Part shown: positions 1-7,685 of the stretch, piece by piece
How positions within the stretch are numbered: position 1 is the first letter of the stretch
Layout: the number at the start of each line of letters is the position of its first letter
Assembly (NCBI GenBank): GCA_964555935.1
Contig: CAZKUN010000005.1
Span: forward strand, 1-64,000
Direction of reading: 5' to 3'
Length of the DNA stretch: 64,000 bases
DNA from: CAZKUN01 sp964555935
Lineage (GTDB): Bacteria; Armatimonadota; Zipacnadia; Zipacnadales; VGFC01
Program-made: the position numbers and the translations under genes
The notes under the pieces: generated by a model
Seen by the model: the letters and a program-made list of their open reading frames with translations, nothing else
Databases searched by the model: none
Told to the model about the DNA's origin: nothing

Positions 1-1611
1 GCCGATCGGCAGTGGCTCGCGAGAGCGGCGGAACGCGCTGTTCGAGACGCGGGAGCGGGCGCGACGCCGGGTGAACTGGTGCAGATCGCCGAGTCATTGG
101 CGCCGGGAGTGCAGGGCATCATCGGTGACGACGACCTGTCCGCCATGGAACCGAACGAGCAGGTGGCCCGGGTTGCCACTGCCGCGCGCGAGGCCGTGGA
201 GCAGGCGGCTGAGCCGACGCGGGACGCGCTGGCGGATGCCGTAGGCCGGCTTCCACTGGCGGATGAGACCGATCCGGACCGCGCCGGAATCCCGGAATCG
301 ACGGAGACATGCCTGCAGGCAGCTGAACTGCTGGCCGAAGCTCGGGTCGCGATGCTGACGGATGCGCGCAAGTGCTTCGAGCGGGCCACGATTCCCGATC
401 CGGAGAAGGACTCGCTCGTCGCCGGGTGCTCCGAGCGGATCGAGGCGGCGGAGGCGGCTGGTGGCCTGGCCGATCGGCTTTGCAGAGATGCCAGCGAGCG
501 GACGGTGGCGCGCATTCTCGTCGATCGCGCCGGGGTGCTCTACGCAGACGAGTTGACCTGGCACGATCGCGCCTTTGAGTCGCGGCTGGCGGACGTGTTG
601 CGCCTGCATGCCAACCCAGAGAAGCCCATGGATGAGTGGGACCTCAACGCGGTCCGGCGCGACGCTGAGACGACGATCCCCGGCATGGCTCAGGCGCTGA
701 CGGACGAGTTCCTTGAGACCGCCGACCCAATCGAGTTCGCCGAGACCGTGCGCCAGATCGGCGCGGAGTTGCTCACGAGGCGCGACCAAAGTCAAGCGAC
801 TCAACGGCTTGAGACGCTCAACGAGCGCGTGATGACCGCCACGCGAGCCGCGGCGCCATCAGACGTGGCGCCACACCGCTGGAGTCTCGATGTCTTCTTC
901 ATCAAGGCCGGCGAGGCGGAAGGCGAGATGCGCGCGCTGCTCGCGGAGGAGGCGGTGAGGCGCGTCCGCAACTCGCGCCTGCCGTCTGAGCTGAAGAACC
1001 CGGCCGGGAGCCGCTACCAAGACCGCGCGCTGGCCGTCCGAGGGTCGTGGGGCTTGCGTCGCGCGTTCGCGCTCGAGGCGCTCAGGCAGATCCCAGAGAA
1101 CGCGCTGACCCAGCGGCTCCAGGAGCGAGCGCTAACGCTATACGAAGCCCGGGAGGGCATCCTCGGCGCCAGCGCGATGAGACAACTCGAGCGCGGGGCG
1201 ATGCTGAGGTCGATCGAGGCAAGCTGGCCGCAGCACCTGCGCGACATGGATCACCTCAACGAGGCCATCCGGCTTCGGGCATACGGGCAGAAGGACCCGC
1301 TTGTGGAGTACCAGCGCGAGTCGTATGGCTACTTCCAGCGGTTGCTCGATAAGATCGCGCAGGACGTGACCAAGCTCGTGTATGGATCGGATTTCGTCGC
1401 GCGACCGGCACGCAGACGGGCCCGTCCCGCGGCGCCCGCACGGTCCGGCAAGAAGCAGAAGCAACAGTCGAAGAGGAAGCCGGGGAAGGGCAAGTCGAAG
1501 GACCAACAGCGTCCCGACCAGCTGCCCCGTCCCGACAAACGGTGCTGGTGCGGTGGCGGCAAGAAGTACAAGAACTGCCACATGGCGGAAGACCAAGCCG
1601 CCGTCGGCTAG
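1..1611 (+). CDS. secA: Preprotein translocase ATPase SecA, C-terminal part (5' end outside window)
   Basis: SecA drives proteins through SecYEG with ATP. The frame is open from base 1, so the motor domains lie upstream and this is a partial gene; a GTG at 79 is internal. The last ~200 residues match the helical wing and scaffold of SecA: an EIGA-like GILGASAMRQLER stretch, then HLRDMDHLNEAIRLRAYGQ and KDPLVEYQRES. The protein ends in a basic linker and a zinc-binding SEC-C tail (CWCGGGKKYKNCH) used for SecB/ribosome contact. The PMDEWDL stretch matches the family's conserved EEWDL. The visible part is ~536 residues, roughly 200 longer than the region after the GRxGRQGD motif in E. coli SecA, and no YDDVMNxQR motif is obvious, so this is a divergent or expanded SecA. 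Identity is firm from the C-terminal motifs. Confidence 0.88.
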   Translation, partial: ADRQWLARAAERAVRDAGAGATPGELVQIAESLAPGVQGIIGDDDLSAMEPNEQVARVATAAREAVEQAAEPTRDALADAVGRLPLADETDPDRAGIPESTETCLQAAELLAEARVAMLTDARKCFERATIPDPEKDSLVAGCSERIEAAEAAGGLADRLCRDASERTVARILVDRAGVLYADELTWHDRAFESRLADVLRLHANPEKPMDEWDLNAVRRDAETTIPGMAQALTDEFLETADPIEFAETVRQIGAELLTRRDQSQATQRLETLNERVMTATRAAAPSDVAPHRWSLDVFFIKAGEAEGEMRALLAEEAVRRVRNSRLPSELKNPAGSRYQDRALAVRGSWGLRRAFALEALRQIPENALTQRLQERALTLYEAREGILGASAMRQLERGAMLRSIEASWPQHLRDMDHLNEAIRLRAYGQKDPLVEYQRESYGYFQRLLDKIAQDVTKLVYGSDFVARPARRRARPAAPARSGKKQKQQSKRKPGKGKSKDQQRPDQLPRPDKRCWCGGGKKYKNCHMAEDQAAVG

Positions 1612-1629
1612 TAGAGGGCGTGGATCACC

Positions 1630-2205
1630 ATGAGCACATCCGATGCCGTCGATATGGCTCAGACGCATTACCGAGTGCTGGGGCTGGACGAGAACGCGAC
1701 CATCGTCCGCCGCCAGATCGAGGAGTCGTATGAGAAGCGCGCAACGCAGGTCCTGCAGCGGCTAGAGAAGATCGATACCGACTCAGATGAGGCCGCTGAG
1801 CAACGCGCCCGGCTGGCCCAGCTCAACGCGGCCAGGGGCGTGTTGGTCCCCCGGAAGGCCCGCGAGGCATACAAGGGGCAACTTGGCAAGCTGCGCGAGG
1901 CAGAGCGGGCGCTGAAGACCGAGGAGGGCAAGGCCGGCGGCAAGGGCGGCGACGACGGCTCGGCCGTCATGATCCTGCACCTGCGCCAGCAGCTCGAGCG
2001 CGCCCGCGCCGACATACTCAAGCTTCACGCCGAGCAACACCACCGCCACGCGTACGATCACGACCCCGGCGCCCGCCCAGACGTGGATGAATCAGCTCCC
2101 GAGGAGATCGAGGGCCAGGTCCGCCGTCGCACTCGGCGGGTCGGCGAGAAGGCCGCCGCGCTCAGAACCATGGCCATGGCGCGCCCTGTGAAACGGGCAG
2201 ACTAA
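1630..2205 (+). CDS. Small J-domain-like protein lacking HPD
   Basis: 191 residues, starting 18 bases after secA with a GAGGG Shine-Dalgarno, so probably co-transcribed. Residues ~8-75 resemble a J-domain fold: HYRVLGLDENATIVRRQIEESY followed by a helix with LNAARGVL and KAREAYKGQL. The HPD tripeptide needed to stimulate Hsp70 is absent, and the loop is replaced by an acidic stretch. The rest is highly charged, with a Gly/Lys linker (~100-115) and a predicted long helix. A role as a DnaK co-chaperone is therefore doubtful; a J-like scaffold or adaptor is more likely. Function unknown. Confidence 0.6.
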   Translation: MSTSDAVDMAQTHYRVLGLDENATIVRRQIEESYEKRATQVLQRLEKIDTDSDEAAEQRARLAQLNAARGVLVPRKAREAYKGQLGKLREAERALKTEEGKAGGKGGDDGSAVMILHLRQQLERARADILKLHAEQHHRHAYDHDPGARPDVDESAPEEIEGQVRRRTRRVGEKAAALRTMAMARPVKRAD

Positions 2206-2247
2206 CGGACCGCCGGAGCACCCGACAGGAACCGAGAGACCCGATAT

Positions 2248-3378
2248 ATGGATACCCCAAGCGTCGACCTACGCACCATCGTAGCCGGTCTGATTCTCAT
2301 GGGCGACTACCAGGAACTCATGAATGTCTATCAGTCGGCGAATCTCGCGATGCCGCCGGAGATGCTGACGGTTCTCTACGGCGAGAGCGCCTTCGAGAGC
2401 GACGACCGCGAGGCTCTGGTGGAGATCCGCGACGCGATCCACGAGGACTTGCTGCCTGACCTGACCGCGCGAATGACCGTGCCTGTCGAGATGGTCGAGT
2501 TACTGGTCCGGTGCGCGTTTGAGCGGGGCAACGAGACGCTCGCGCTGCGAGCCATGCGCGAGGCGGGCACGCTCGATTCGACCTACAAGCGGCTGAGCGA
2601 ATTCGCCTTGCAGAGCCTGAAGAACGGAGATCTCGCGCAGGGCGCGTATGAGCTTCGGATAGCGGGGCGGATTGGCTGGGCCCGCGCGAGTGACCAGGAC
2701 CGGCTGGACTTCGCGGTGGCGCTGGGCATCGACCCCGCGGAGCTGGCTTACACCCTCGGCGGCGAGAGCAATCGCGGACGGATCAGCGGCGGCCGCGCGC
2801 TGCCGGACTTCCCGGCGCTGCAAACGGTCGGCCCGCTGCTTCACGCCCGATGCAAGAACGACACTTGCATCGCATCGCTGGCGATCGACGACGCCGCGCC
2901 TCGCGCGATGCGTTTGCTGCTGCACGATCCGGAACTGACCGAACAGGCGATCGCAGCGGTCGAAGGCGATGCGGCGCAACTTCTGGTGGCCTTGGCGGCC
3001 GAGTCTGACCCCGAACTCGGGGCATACGCCGATGCCTACGCGCAGGCCGACGCGCGCTTCCGCGAGATTGAGGACATCACTCGCGGCGAGAACGTGCGGG
3101 ACGAATCGCGACCTGATGCGGAGCCCGAGGGGCCCCGGCCGGAGTTGACCGACGAGGAGCGCGAGGAAGCGATCACGAGTGGGCTGGAGGACGTGCAGAC
3201 GCTGCTGCTTGGGCATCGTGAGGGCGGCGGCTGGCGAAACTGCATGGGCCAACTCGCCGTGAGGCACCCGCTAAGCCTATTCACGGTTTGCGTCAGAGGC
3301 GCCCCCGGTATGGGGCACTACGTGGTGCCGGTGGGAGAGAACGGCACGGCGTTTCTGAAGGCAGTCTGCGGAGAGTAA
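2248..3378 (+). CDS. Hypothetical cytoplasmic protein, alpha-helical
   Basis: 376 residues, no signal peptide or membrane segment. The composition is acidic and rich in Ala, Leu and Glu, consistent with helical-repeat (TPR/HEAT-like) architecture, but I see no diagnostic motif. A charged, low-complexity linker lies around residues 275-305. It follows the J-like gene by 42 bases on the same strand and may belong to the same transcript. The stop codon TAA is the first triplet of a long inverted repeat. Family not recognised. Confidence 0.7.
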   Translation: MDTPSVDLRTIVAGLILMGDYQELMNVYQSANLAMPPEMLTVLYGESAFESDDREALVEIRDAIHEDLLPDLTARMTVPVEMVELLVRCAFERGNETLALRAMREAGTLDSTYKRLSEFALQSLKNGDLAQGAYELRIAGRIGWARASDQDRLDFAVALGIDPAELAYTLGGESNRGRISGGRALPDFPALQTVGPLLHARCKNDTCIASLAIDDAAPRAMRLLLHDPELTEQAIAAVEGDAAQLLVALAAESDPELGAYADAYAQADARFREIEDITRGENVRDESRPDAEPEGPRPELTDEEREEAITSGLEDVQTLLLGHREGGGWRNCMGQLAVRHPLSLFTVCVRGAPGMGHYVVPVGENGTAFLKAVCGE

Positions 3379-3461
3379 AAATAGGGACAGCAACCCATTT
3401 TCACGAAATATTTCATTAATGCAGTCTAAAAAGTGAAAATAGGTTGCTGTCCCTATTTTTA
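3376..3461. repeat. 29-bp inverted repeat containing both convergent stop codons
   Basis: Arms 3376-3404 and 3433-3461 are reverse complements with a single mismatch and a 28-base AT-rich loop. The core is the GGGACAGCAACC motif. The outermost three bases of the left arm are the TAA of the plus-strand gene; those of the right arm are the TAA of the minus-strand lptD. The arm ends in an A/T run on each side, so it should work as a bidirectional terminator. It resembles dispersed REP/REPIN-type hairpins; calling it that is inference. Confidence 0.9.
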
Positions 3462-5804
3462 GAAGAACTGGCCGCTGCGGGTGGTCAGGCGCTGGCCGCT
3501 GCCGCCGAGGCCGTACTCCCAATCGCCGAACGGCAGTGCCTTCAGACCGAAGTTCAGCCGGACCTCTTGCTGGCTGAGGCTGTACGCCAGCGAGCCGAGC
3601 CAGCAGTGCAGGTCGCGCGTGACGCGGGCCTCGAGGAAGTCGAGTTGCTGGAGCGAGCCGTTGTAGCCGATCAGCGATTCGAACCGCCATCGCGGGTTGA
3701 CGATCCAGTCCGAGTCGACGACGACCGTCCTCAGCTCCGACTCCTCGATGTCGTACGACGTCGAGACTCCCAGGTCGAGATGCCGCTGTCGGACGAACTG
3801 CCACCGCCCCTCGAGCGGGCGGAAACGGCCGCGTTCGATGTCGTACGATGACTGCAATTCGAACCGGTTATGCCGGTTCGGCGTGTACTCGCTGCGAAAC
3901 GTCAGGTCGCGCCACTCGCTACGCTGAAGGTCGTAGCCGGACCGCAACTCGATGCGCGACTTGTTCGCAACGTAGCGGGAGACCTCGATCTGCACGTCGT
4001 GGCGCCTGCGGGCGAAGTCAACGCGGAGCGGGCTGAAACCGTTCGGGCGCTCCCAATCATAGCGGAGCCTCGAGTACCACGGGCCGCCCCAATGCGATTG
4101 TAGGTTCGCGGACGTGCGGGCGTCATACTGGGCAGATCCCTCGGAATAGAAGCTCTGGCGGAATGAGACGCCCGTTTTCAGTTCGTGCCCCTCACCCAAC
4201 TCCGAGCGCATCCCGTAGAGGTCCGTCGTCAGGCTGGCGCGGCTGATCGTCGTGTCTTCGGGCTGTTGTTTGAAGGTGCCGAGCTCAAGACGCGTGGTGA
4301 TCGGCGTCCCCCAATTGAGCAAACCCATGCGGCTCGTGTCGCTGGAGAATGAGAGCGCCGGCAGTTCATCAAGAGCGAAGTACTGGTTGTCACGCGTGAA
4401 GCGGGCGCCGTCGACGTCGATGCGCTGCTTGTAGGACATATCCCAGTCGAACGCGGCCTGCTGCCGCCTCATGTCCAGGGATAGCTGGAGTTCCTCATCC
4501 GCCGCCTCGCCGCCGCCGAAATCGTTGCTCCGGTAGACGCTGCGCACGGTCCAGTCGAGATCAGCCGGGCCGCGCTGGCGGTGCATGAAGTTGTTGGTGA
4601 AGCGGTTCGAACTCGAGCCGCCGCCCGACGTGGCGGACCGCTGGAATCCCAGCGTGCTATTCGCCGTCTGCGTGTCGTTTCGGATGGTGAAGTCGGTCGA
4701 GTGAGTCGTCCGCGTCGTCAGCCCGTACCCGCTATTGCTCTGCAGGCTCGCGTTCAGGCTGGTGCTTAGGCTGTCGCTGTATTGGAAGCGGTGGCGGACG
4801 CGGGTTGAATACGCGCTCTGACTGGGTTCGATGAACACGTCGACCTCGCCGGCCGACTGGCCGTTGTCGAACCAGTGCTCAACCCCCGTGCCGATGCCTC
4901 GTTTGCTCGTGAGGTGCAGGCGCACGATCCCGTCCGACGAGCGTCCGCCGTTGTAGGGGTAGCCCAGCTTCAGGTAGACGCCCTCGACTTGGCTCTGGCC
5001 GAGTTCGACCATCAGACGCGACCGGCTATCGTTGAAGGGGATTCGCAGCGTCCCCGGATAGCGGAGGATCCGGTGATCCAGCCCGTAGAGCGTCGGCTCC
5101 TTGAGCTTGATAAAGCGGCCGAGGCGGATGCGGCAGCGCTCGGTGGTAAGATTGTAGTGAGGTTGGCGCTCGTGGTCGTGAAGTTCTGGGTCCACGAGAT
5201 CGCACGATGTCACTTCGGCATTGCGGACCTCGATCGTGCCGACCTCGGGGATCGACGTAATCGTGTCGCCCTTAATGTAGATCGGCTCCGCCACTCGGCC
5301 CTCGAGGAACTCCGGGTCGAGTCGGGTCTCGCCGTCCCAGAGCGTCCACTCCTGGGTTTCGAGGTTGACCCTGAGATCCGAGCCAGTGGTGATCCAGCCG
5401 GGCGATTCCACCACGACGTTGTCGTGGAACTGCGCCCAGATGCCATCGGGATCCAACTCGGCCTCGTCGGCTGTCAGGACCATATCCTGGTAGCGGATCT
5501 TGACGTTGCCGCGCAGGTAGACGGACCCCTGTTCGTAGAGGAACGTGTCGGCGTGGTCGATCGACAACTGGTCCTCGCCCAACTCATCGCTGTCTTCGCC
5601 ACCAGGCGGGGAATCGGTTGGGAAATCGGTCGGCTCGTCGTCGGCATCGGCGGCAACCGACGGCGGCGGCGTAAGGTCGACCTCGGTGGCAGTATCCGGC
5701 GGAGGGGTGCCTTCGGTGGGGGGAGCGGGTGGCGTGACAGGCTCTTGCGCCGGGCACGTGGCCGCGCCCGTCAGCAGAAGCAACACGACAACTGTCAGCG
5801 CCAT
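3459..5804 (-). CDS. lptD: LPS-assembly outer-membrane protein LptD (OstA)
   Basis: LptD is the outer-membrane beta-barrel that inserts lipopolysaccharide into the outer leaflet. The chosen ATG (5804) opens a signal peptide (MALTVVVLLLLTGAATCPA). A TTG at 5819 (MIVRKMAL...) has a better-placed GGGGG and a more basic n-region and is a real alternative. A Pro/Asp/Glu-rich linker (~20-80) precedes the OstA beta-jellyroll (YEQGSVYLRGNVKIRY, LTADEAELD, FHDNVVVESPGW). The remainder is alternating-hydrophobicity beta strands, and the protein ends in Phe-Phe as many outer-membrane proteins do. 78 bases downstream of the permease gene, so the two are likely co-expressed in LPS export. Confidence 0.85.
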   Translation of the reverse strand: MALTVVVLLLLTGAATCPAQEPVTPPAPPTEGTPPPDTATEVDLTPPPSVAADADDEPTDFPTDSPPGGEDSDELGEDQLSIDHADTFLYEQGSVYLRGNVKIRYQDMVLTADEAELDPDGIWAQFHDNVVVESPGWITTGSDLRVNLETQEWTLWDGETRLDPEFLEGRVAEPIYIKGDTITSIPEVGTIEVRNAEVTSCDLVDPELHDHERQPHYNLTTERCRIRLGRFIKLKEPTLYGLDHRILRYPGTLRIPFNDSRSRLMVELGQSQVEGVYLKLGYPYNGGRSSDGIVRLHLTSKRGIGTGVEHWFDNGQSAGEVDVFIEPSQSAYSTRVRHRFQYSDSLSTSLNASLQSNSGYGLTTRTTHSTDFTIRNDTQTANSTLGFQRSATSGGGSSSNRFTNNFMHRQRGPADLDWTVRSVYRSNDFGGGEAADEELQLSLDMRRQQAAFDWDMSYKQRIDVDGARFTRDNQYFALDELPALSFSSDTSRMGLLNWGTPITTRLELGTFKQQPEDTTISRASLTTDLYGMRSELGEGHELKTGVSFRQSFYSEGSAQYDARTSANLQSHWGGPWYSRLRYDWERPNGFSPLRVDFARRRHDVQIEVSRYVANKSRIELRSGYDLQRSEWRDLTFRSEYTPNRHNRFELQSSYDIERGRFRPLEGRWQFVRQRHLDLGVSTSYDIEESELRTVVVDSDWIVNPRWRFESLIGYNGSLQQLDFLEARVTRDLHCWLGSLAYSLSQQEVRLNFGLKALPFGDWEYGLGGSGQRLTTRSGQFF

Positions 5805-5881
5805 CTTCCGAACGATCAAGAGCGCCCCCGGGAGCGAATCAGACTGCTCTCGGTGGCCCGTCGAAGCGTGATGTAGATCTG

Positions 5882-6949
5882 TTAGTAACGGCGCCACAAG
5901 AGCACGGCGCCAATTGCCGCGGTCAGCCCGGTTGGTAGCCAGGCAGCCAGCACCGCGGGCATGGCACCGTTGAGGCCGGCATCGCGGGCCCACAACATGC
6001 CGACGTAGTACGCAAACGCAAACAGAATGGCCGCCAGCACCCCGCCGATGCTCGCGCCGCCTCGGAACACCAACGTCATCGGCGCGCCGAGCAGCGAGAA
6101 TGCCAGGCATGCAAGAGCCATGCTGAGTCTGTGATGTAACTGAAACACCAGCGGCGCGGTCGCCTGCGCCGACTGGTCGCCCTGCGCGTCGAGTTGCTTG
6201 GCGATCTCGACGATACTCAGATTCTCCTGCCGACGGAGTTCGCCCGCGAACTCTTTGATCGTCTCAGGCAGGTTGACGACCATTCTCGGCGCCTCGCCAA
6301 TGTCGTTGATGCCATGCAGCATCGGCTGGTCGAGAATGAGCTGGTCGTCCTTCAGCGTCGCGATGTCGGCCTCGACAAGCGTTACCGAGGCGCGCGCGTC
6401 GCCCTTCGGGTCGACGAAGAAGAGCTTCAGATCGTGGATCGTGCCCTCGCGGTCATCGACCTCGCCAGGCAGGGCGTATAACTCCGGCGTCAGCCCGATG
6501 AACTTGCCGGGCTGCAGCGCCAAGGTCTTGCGCGCCATCGCGACGTCGAGCTTGATGGCCTCAGCGCGCCGATCCGCGTATGGCTGGATGTACTCGGCGA
6601 TTCCCAGGCTCAGGCCCGATGCGAGGAAACCCACCGCCCAGACCGGTCGCAGTATCCGCCACCAACTGAGGCCGGCCGCGCGCATGGCGGTCAGCTCGTT
6701 GTCACGGGCCATCCGGTGGGCGGCCAGCGCGGACGCGAGCAGCATCGAGACCGGCAGCGCGAGCGCCAACGCGTTCGGGAGCTGGTACCAGAGGAACTGG
6801 AACACGGCCCAGAGCGGCACGCCTCGTTCGACCACGGTCCGGATGATGCCGAACAGGAAGTGTCCGACCAACAGCACCACGAAAGCGCCCGCTGCGACAA
6901 TCAGCGGGCCGACCACCTCAGCGCCTACCAGTCGGTCAATGCGTTTCAT
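5882..6949 (-). CDS. LptF/LptG family permease (YjgP/YjgQ)
   Basis: 355 residues, normal for the family. LptF and LptG are the membrane subunits of the LptB2FG ABC exporter that extracts LPS from the inner membrane. The start MKRIDRLVG is chosen because the family begins a few residues before the first membrane helix (VGPLIVAAGAFVVLLVGHFL). There are about three helices in the N-terminal third, with a conserved NELTAMRAAGLSWWRILRPV coupling region. A periplasmic beta-jellyroll (~140-260) follows, then three C-terminal helices. Directly upstream of lptD. No lptB or second permease is visible here, so LptF versus LptG is left open. Confidence 0.87.
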   Translation of the reverse strand: MKRIDRLVGAEVVGPLIVAAGAFVVLLVGHFLFGIIRTVVERGVPLWAVFQFLWYQLPNALALALPVSMLLASALAAHRMARDNELTAMRAAGLSWWRILRPVWAVGFLASGLSLGIAEYIQPYADRRAEAIKLDVAMARKTLALQPGKFIGLTPELYALPGEVDDREGTIHDLKLFFVDPKGDARASVTLVEADIATLKDDQLILDQPMLHGINDIGEAPRMVVNLPETIKEFAGELRRQENLSIVEIAKQLDAQGDQSAQATAPLVFQLHHRLSMALACLAFSLLGAPMTLVFRGGASIGGVLAAILFAFAYYVGMLWARDAGLNGAMPAVLAAWLPTGLTAAIGAVLLWRRY

Positions 6950-6971
6950 GGCCTGCTGATGTTGGACCCAT

Positions 6972-7583
6972 TCAGAGGGACTTCGGTTCCCGCGACTGAC
7001 GAAACGCTGCCCGCCCCCCAGCAACGATCGATGCTGCGACGATCACCTTGACGATGTCTCCCGGGATGAACGGGACGACGCCCTTCATCACGCCGATGGA
7101 GAGACTTCCCGTGGCTCCGGCAAGCCAGGCGCCCCCGAGGACGTAGATCACTGCGGAGCCGATCGCCTTCGCCCCCAGCACGCGCCAGAAGGATCGCGAC
7201 TCCCCTACGATTGCCCCGATAATGTAAGCGGCCGCGGCAAACCCGATAATATACCCCGCGGTCATCCCGAGCGGCCCGGCGGTCGTGCCTGGTACCGTCA
7301 AGGCGAGCAACCAGTAGAGCCCCTGGCTGGCGGGCCCAAGCTTGCGGCCCATCAGAGCGCCGGCGAGCAAGACGAAGAATGTCTGCCCCGTGACCGGAAC
7401 GGGCGAGAACGGCAGCAATATGCGAATCTGCGCGCCCGCGGCCGTGCAGAGAGCGAAGAACGCCACGCCCCCCGCGAGCACGAACGTCTGCAGCGCGGGA
7501 TTGGCTTCGATGCGCGCGGTTAGCTGTCTCAACAACCCATCTCCCGTTGCGCGAATTTCAGGACCTCGCATCTTCCCCACCAC
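6972..7583 (-). CDS. bioY: Biotin transporter BioY (ECF S-component)
   Basis: BioY is the substrate-binding membrane subunit of the biotin ECF transporter, working alone or with the EcfAAT module. About six membrane helices. Diagnostic stretches are AAGAQIRILLPFSPVPVTGQT, followed by FFVLLAGALMGRKLGPASQG, the GMTAGYIIGF turn, and PFIPGDIVKVIVAA near the C-terminus. The GTG at 7583 has a GAGGG upstream; an ATG at 7571 is possible. It sits 22 bases upstream of the LptF/G gene on the same strand. No biotin-synthesis gene is nearby, so it probably serves uptake. Confidence 0.9.
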   Translation of the reverse strand: MVGKMRGPEIRATGDGLLRQLTARIEANPALQTFVLAGGVAFFALCTAAGAQIRILLPFSPVPVTGQTFFVLLAGALMGRKLGPASQGLYWLLALTVPGTTAGPLGMTAGYIIGFAAAAYIIGAIVGESRSFWRVLGAKAIGSAVIYVLGGAWLAGATGSLSIGVMKGVVPFIPGDIVKVIVAASIVAGGRAAFRQSREPKSL

Positions 7584-7685
7584 GAGGACGTGTCCCTCTC
7601 CTCAGAGTAACACACCACGCGCCAGGAGGCCAGAGCGGGTTCTAGGCCGAAACTCCGGGCGACTTTCTCGCCTCGGAGGGCAAAC

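Noticed and set aside
4875..5876. 333-codon plus-strand frame opposite lptD
   Set aside because: Antisense to LptD's OstA domain; no motif.
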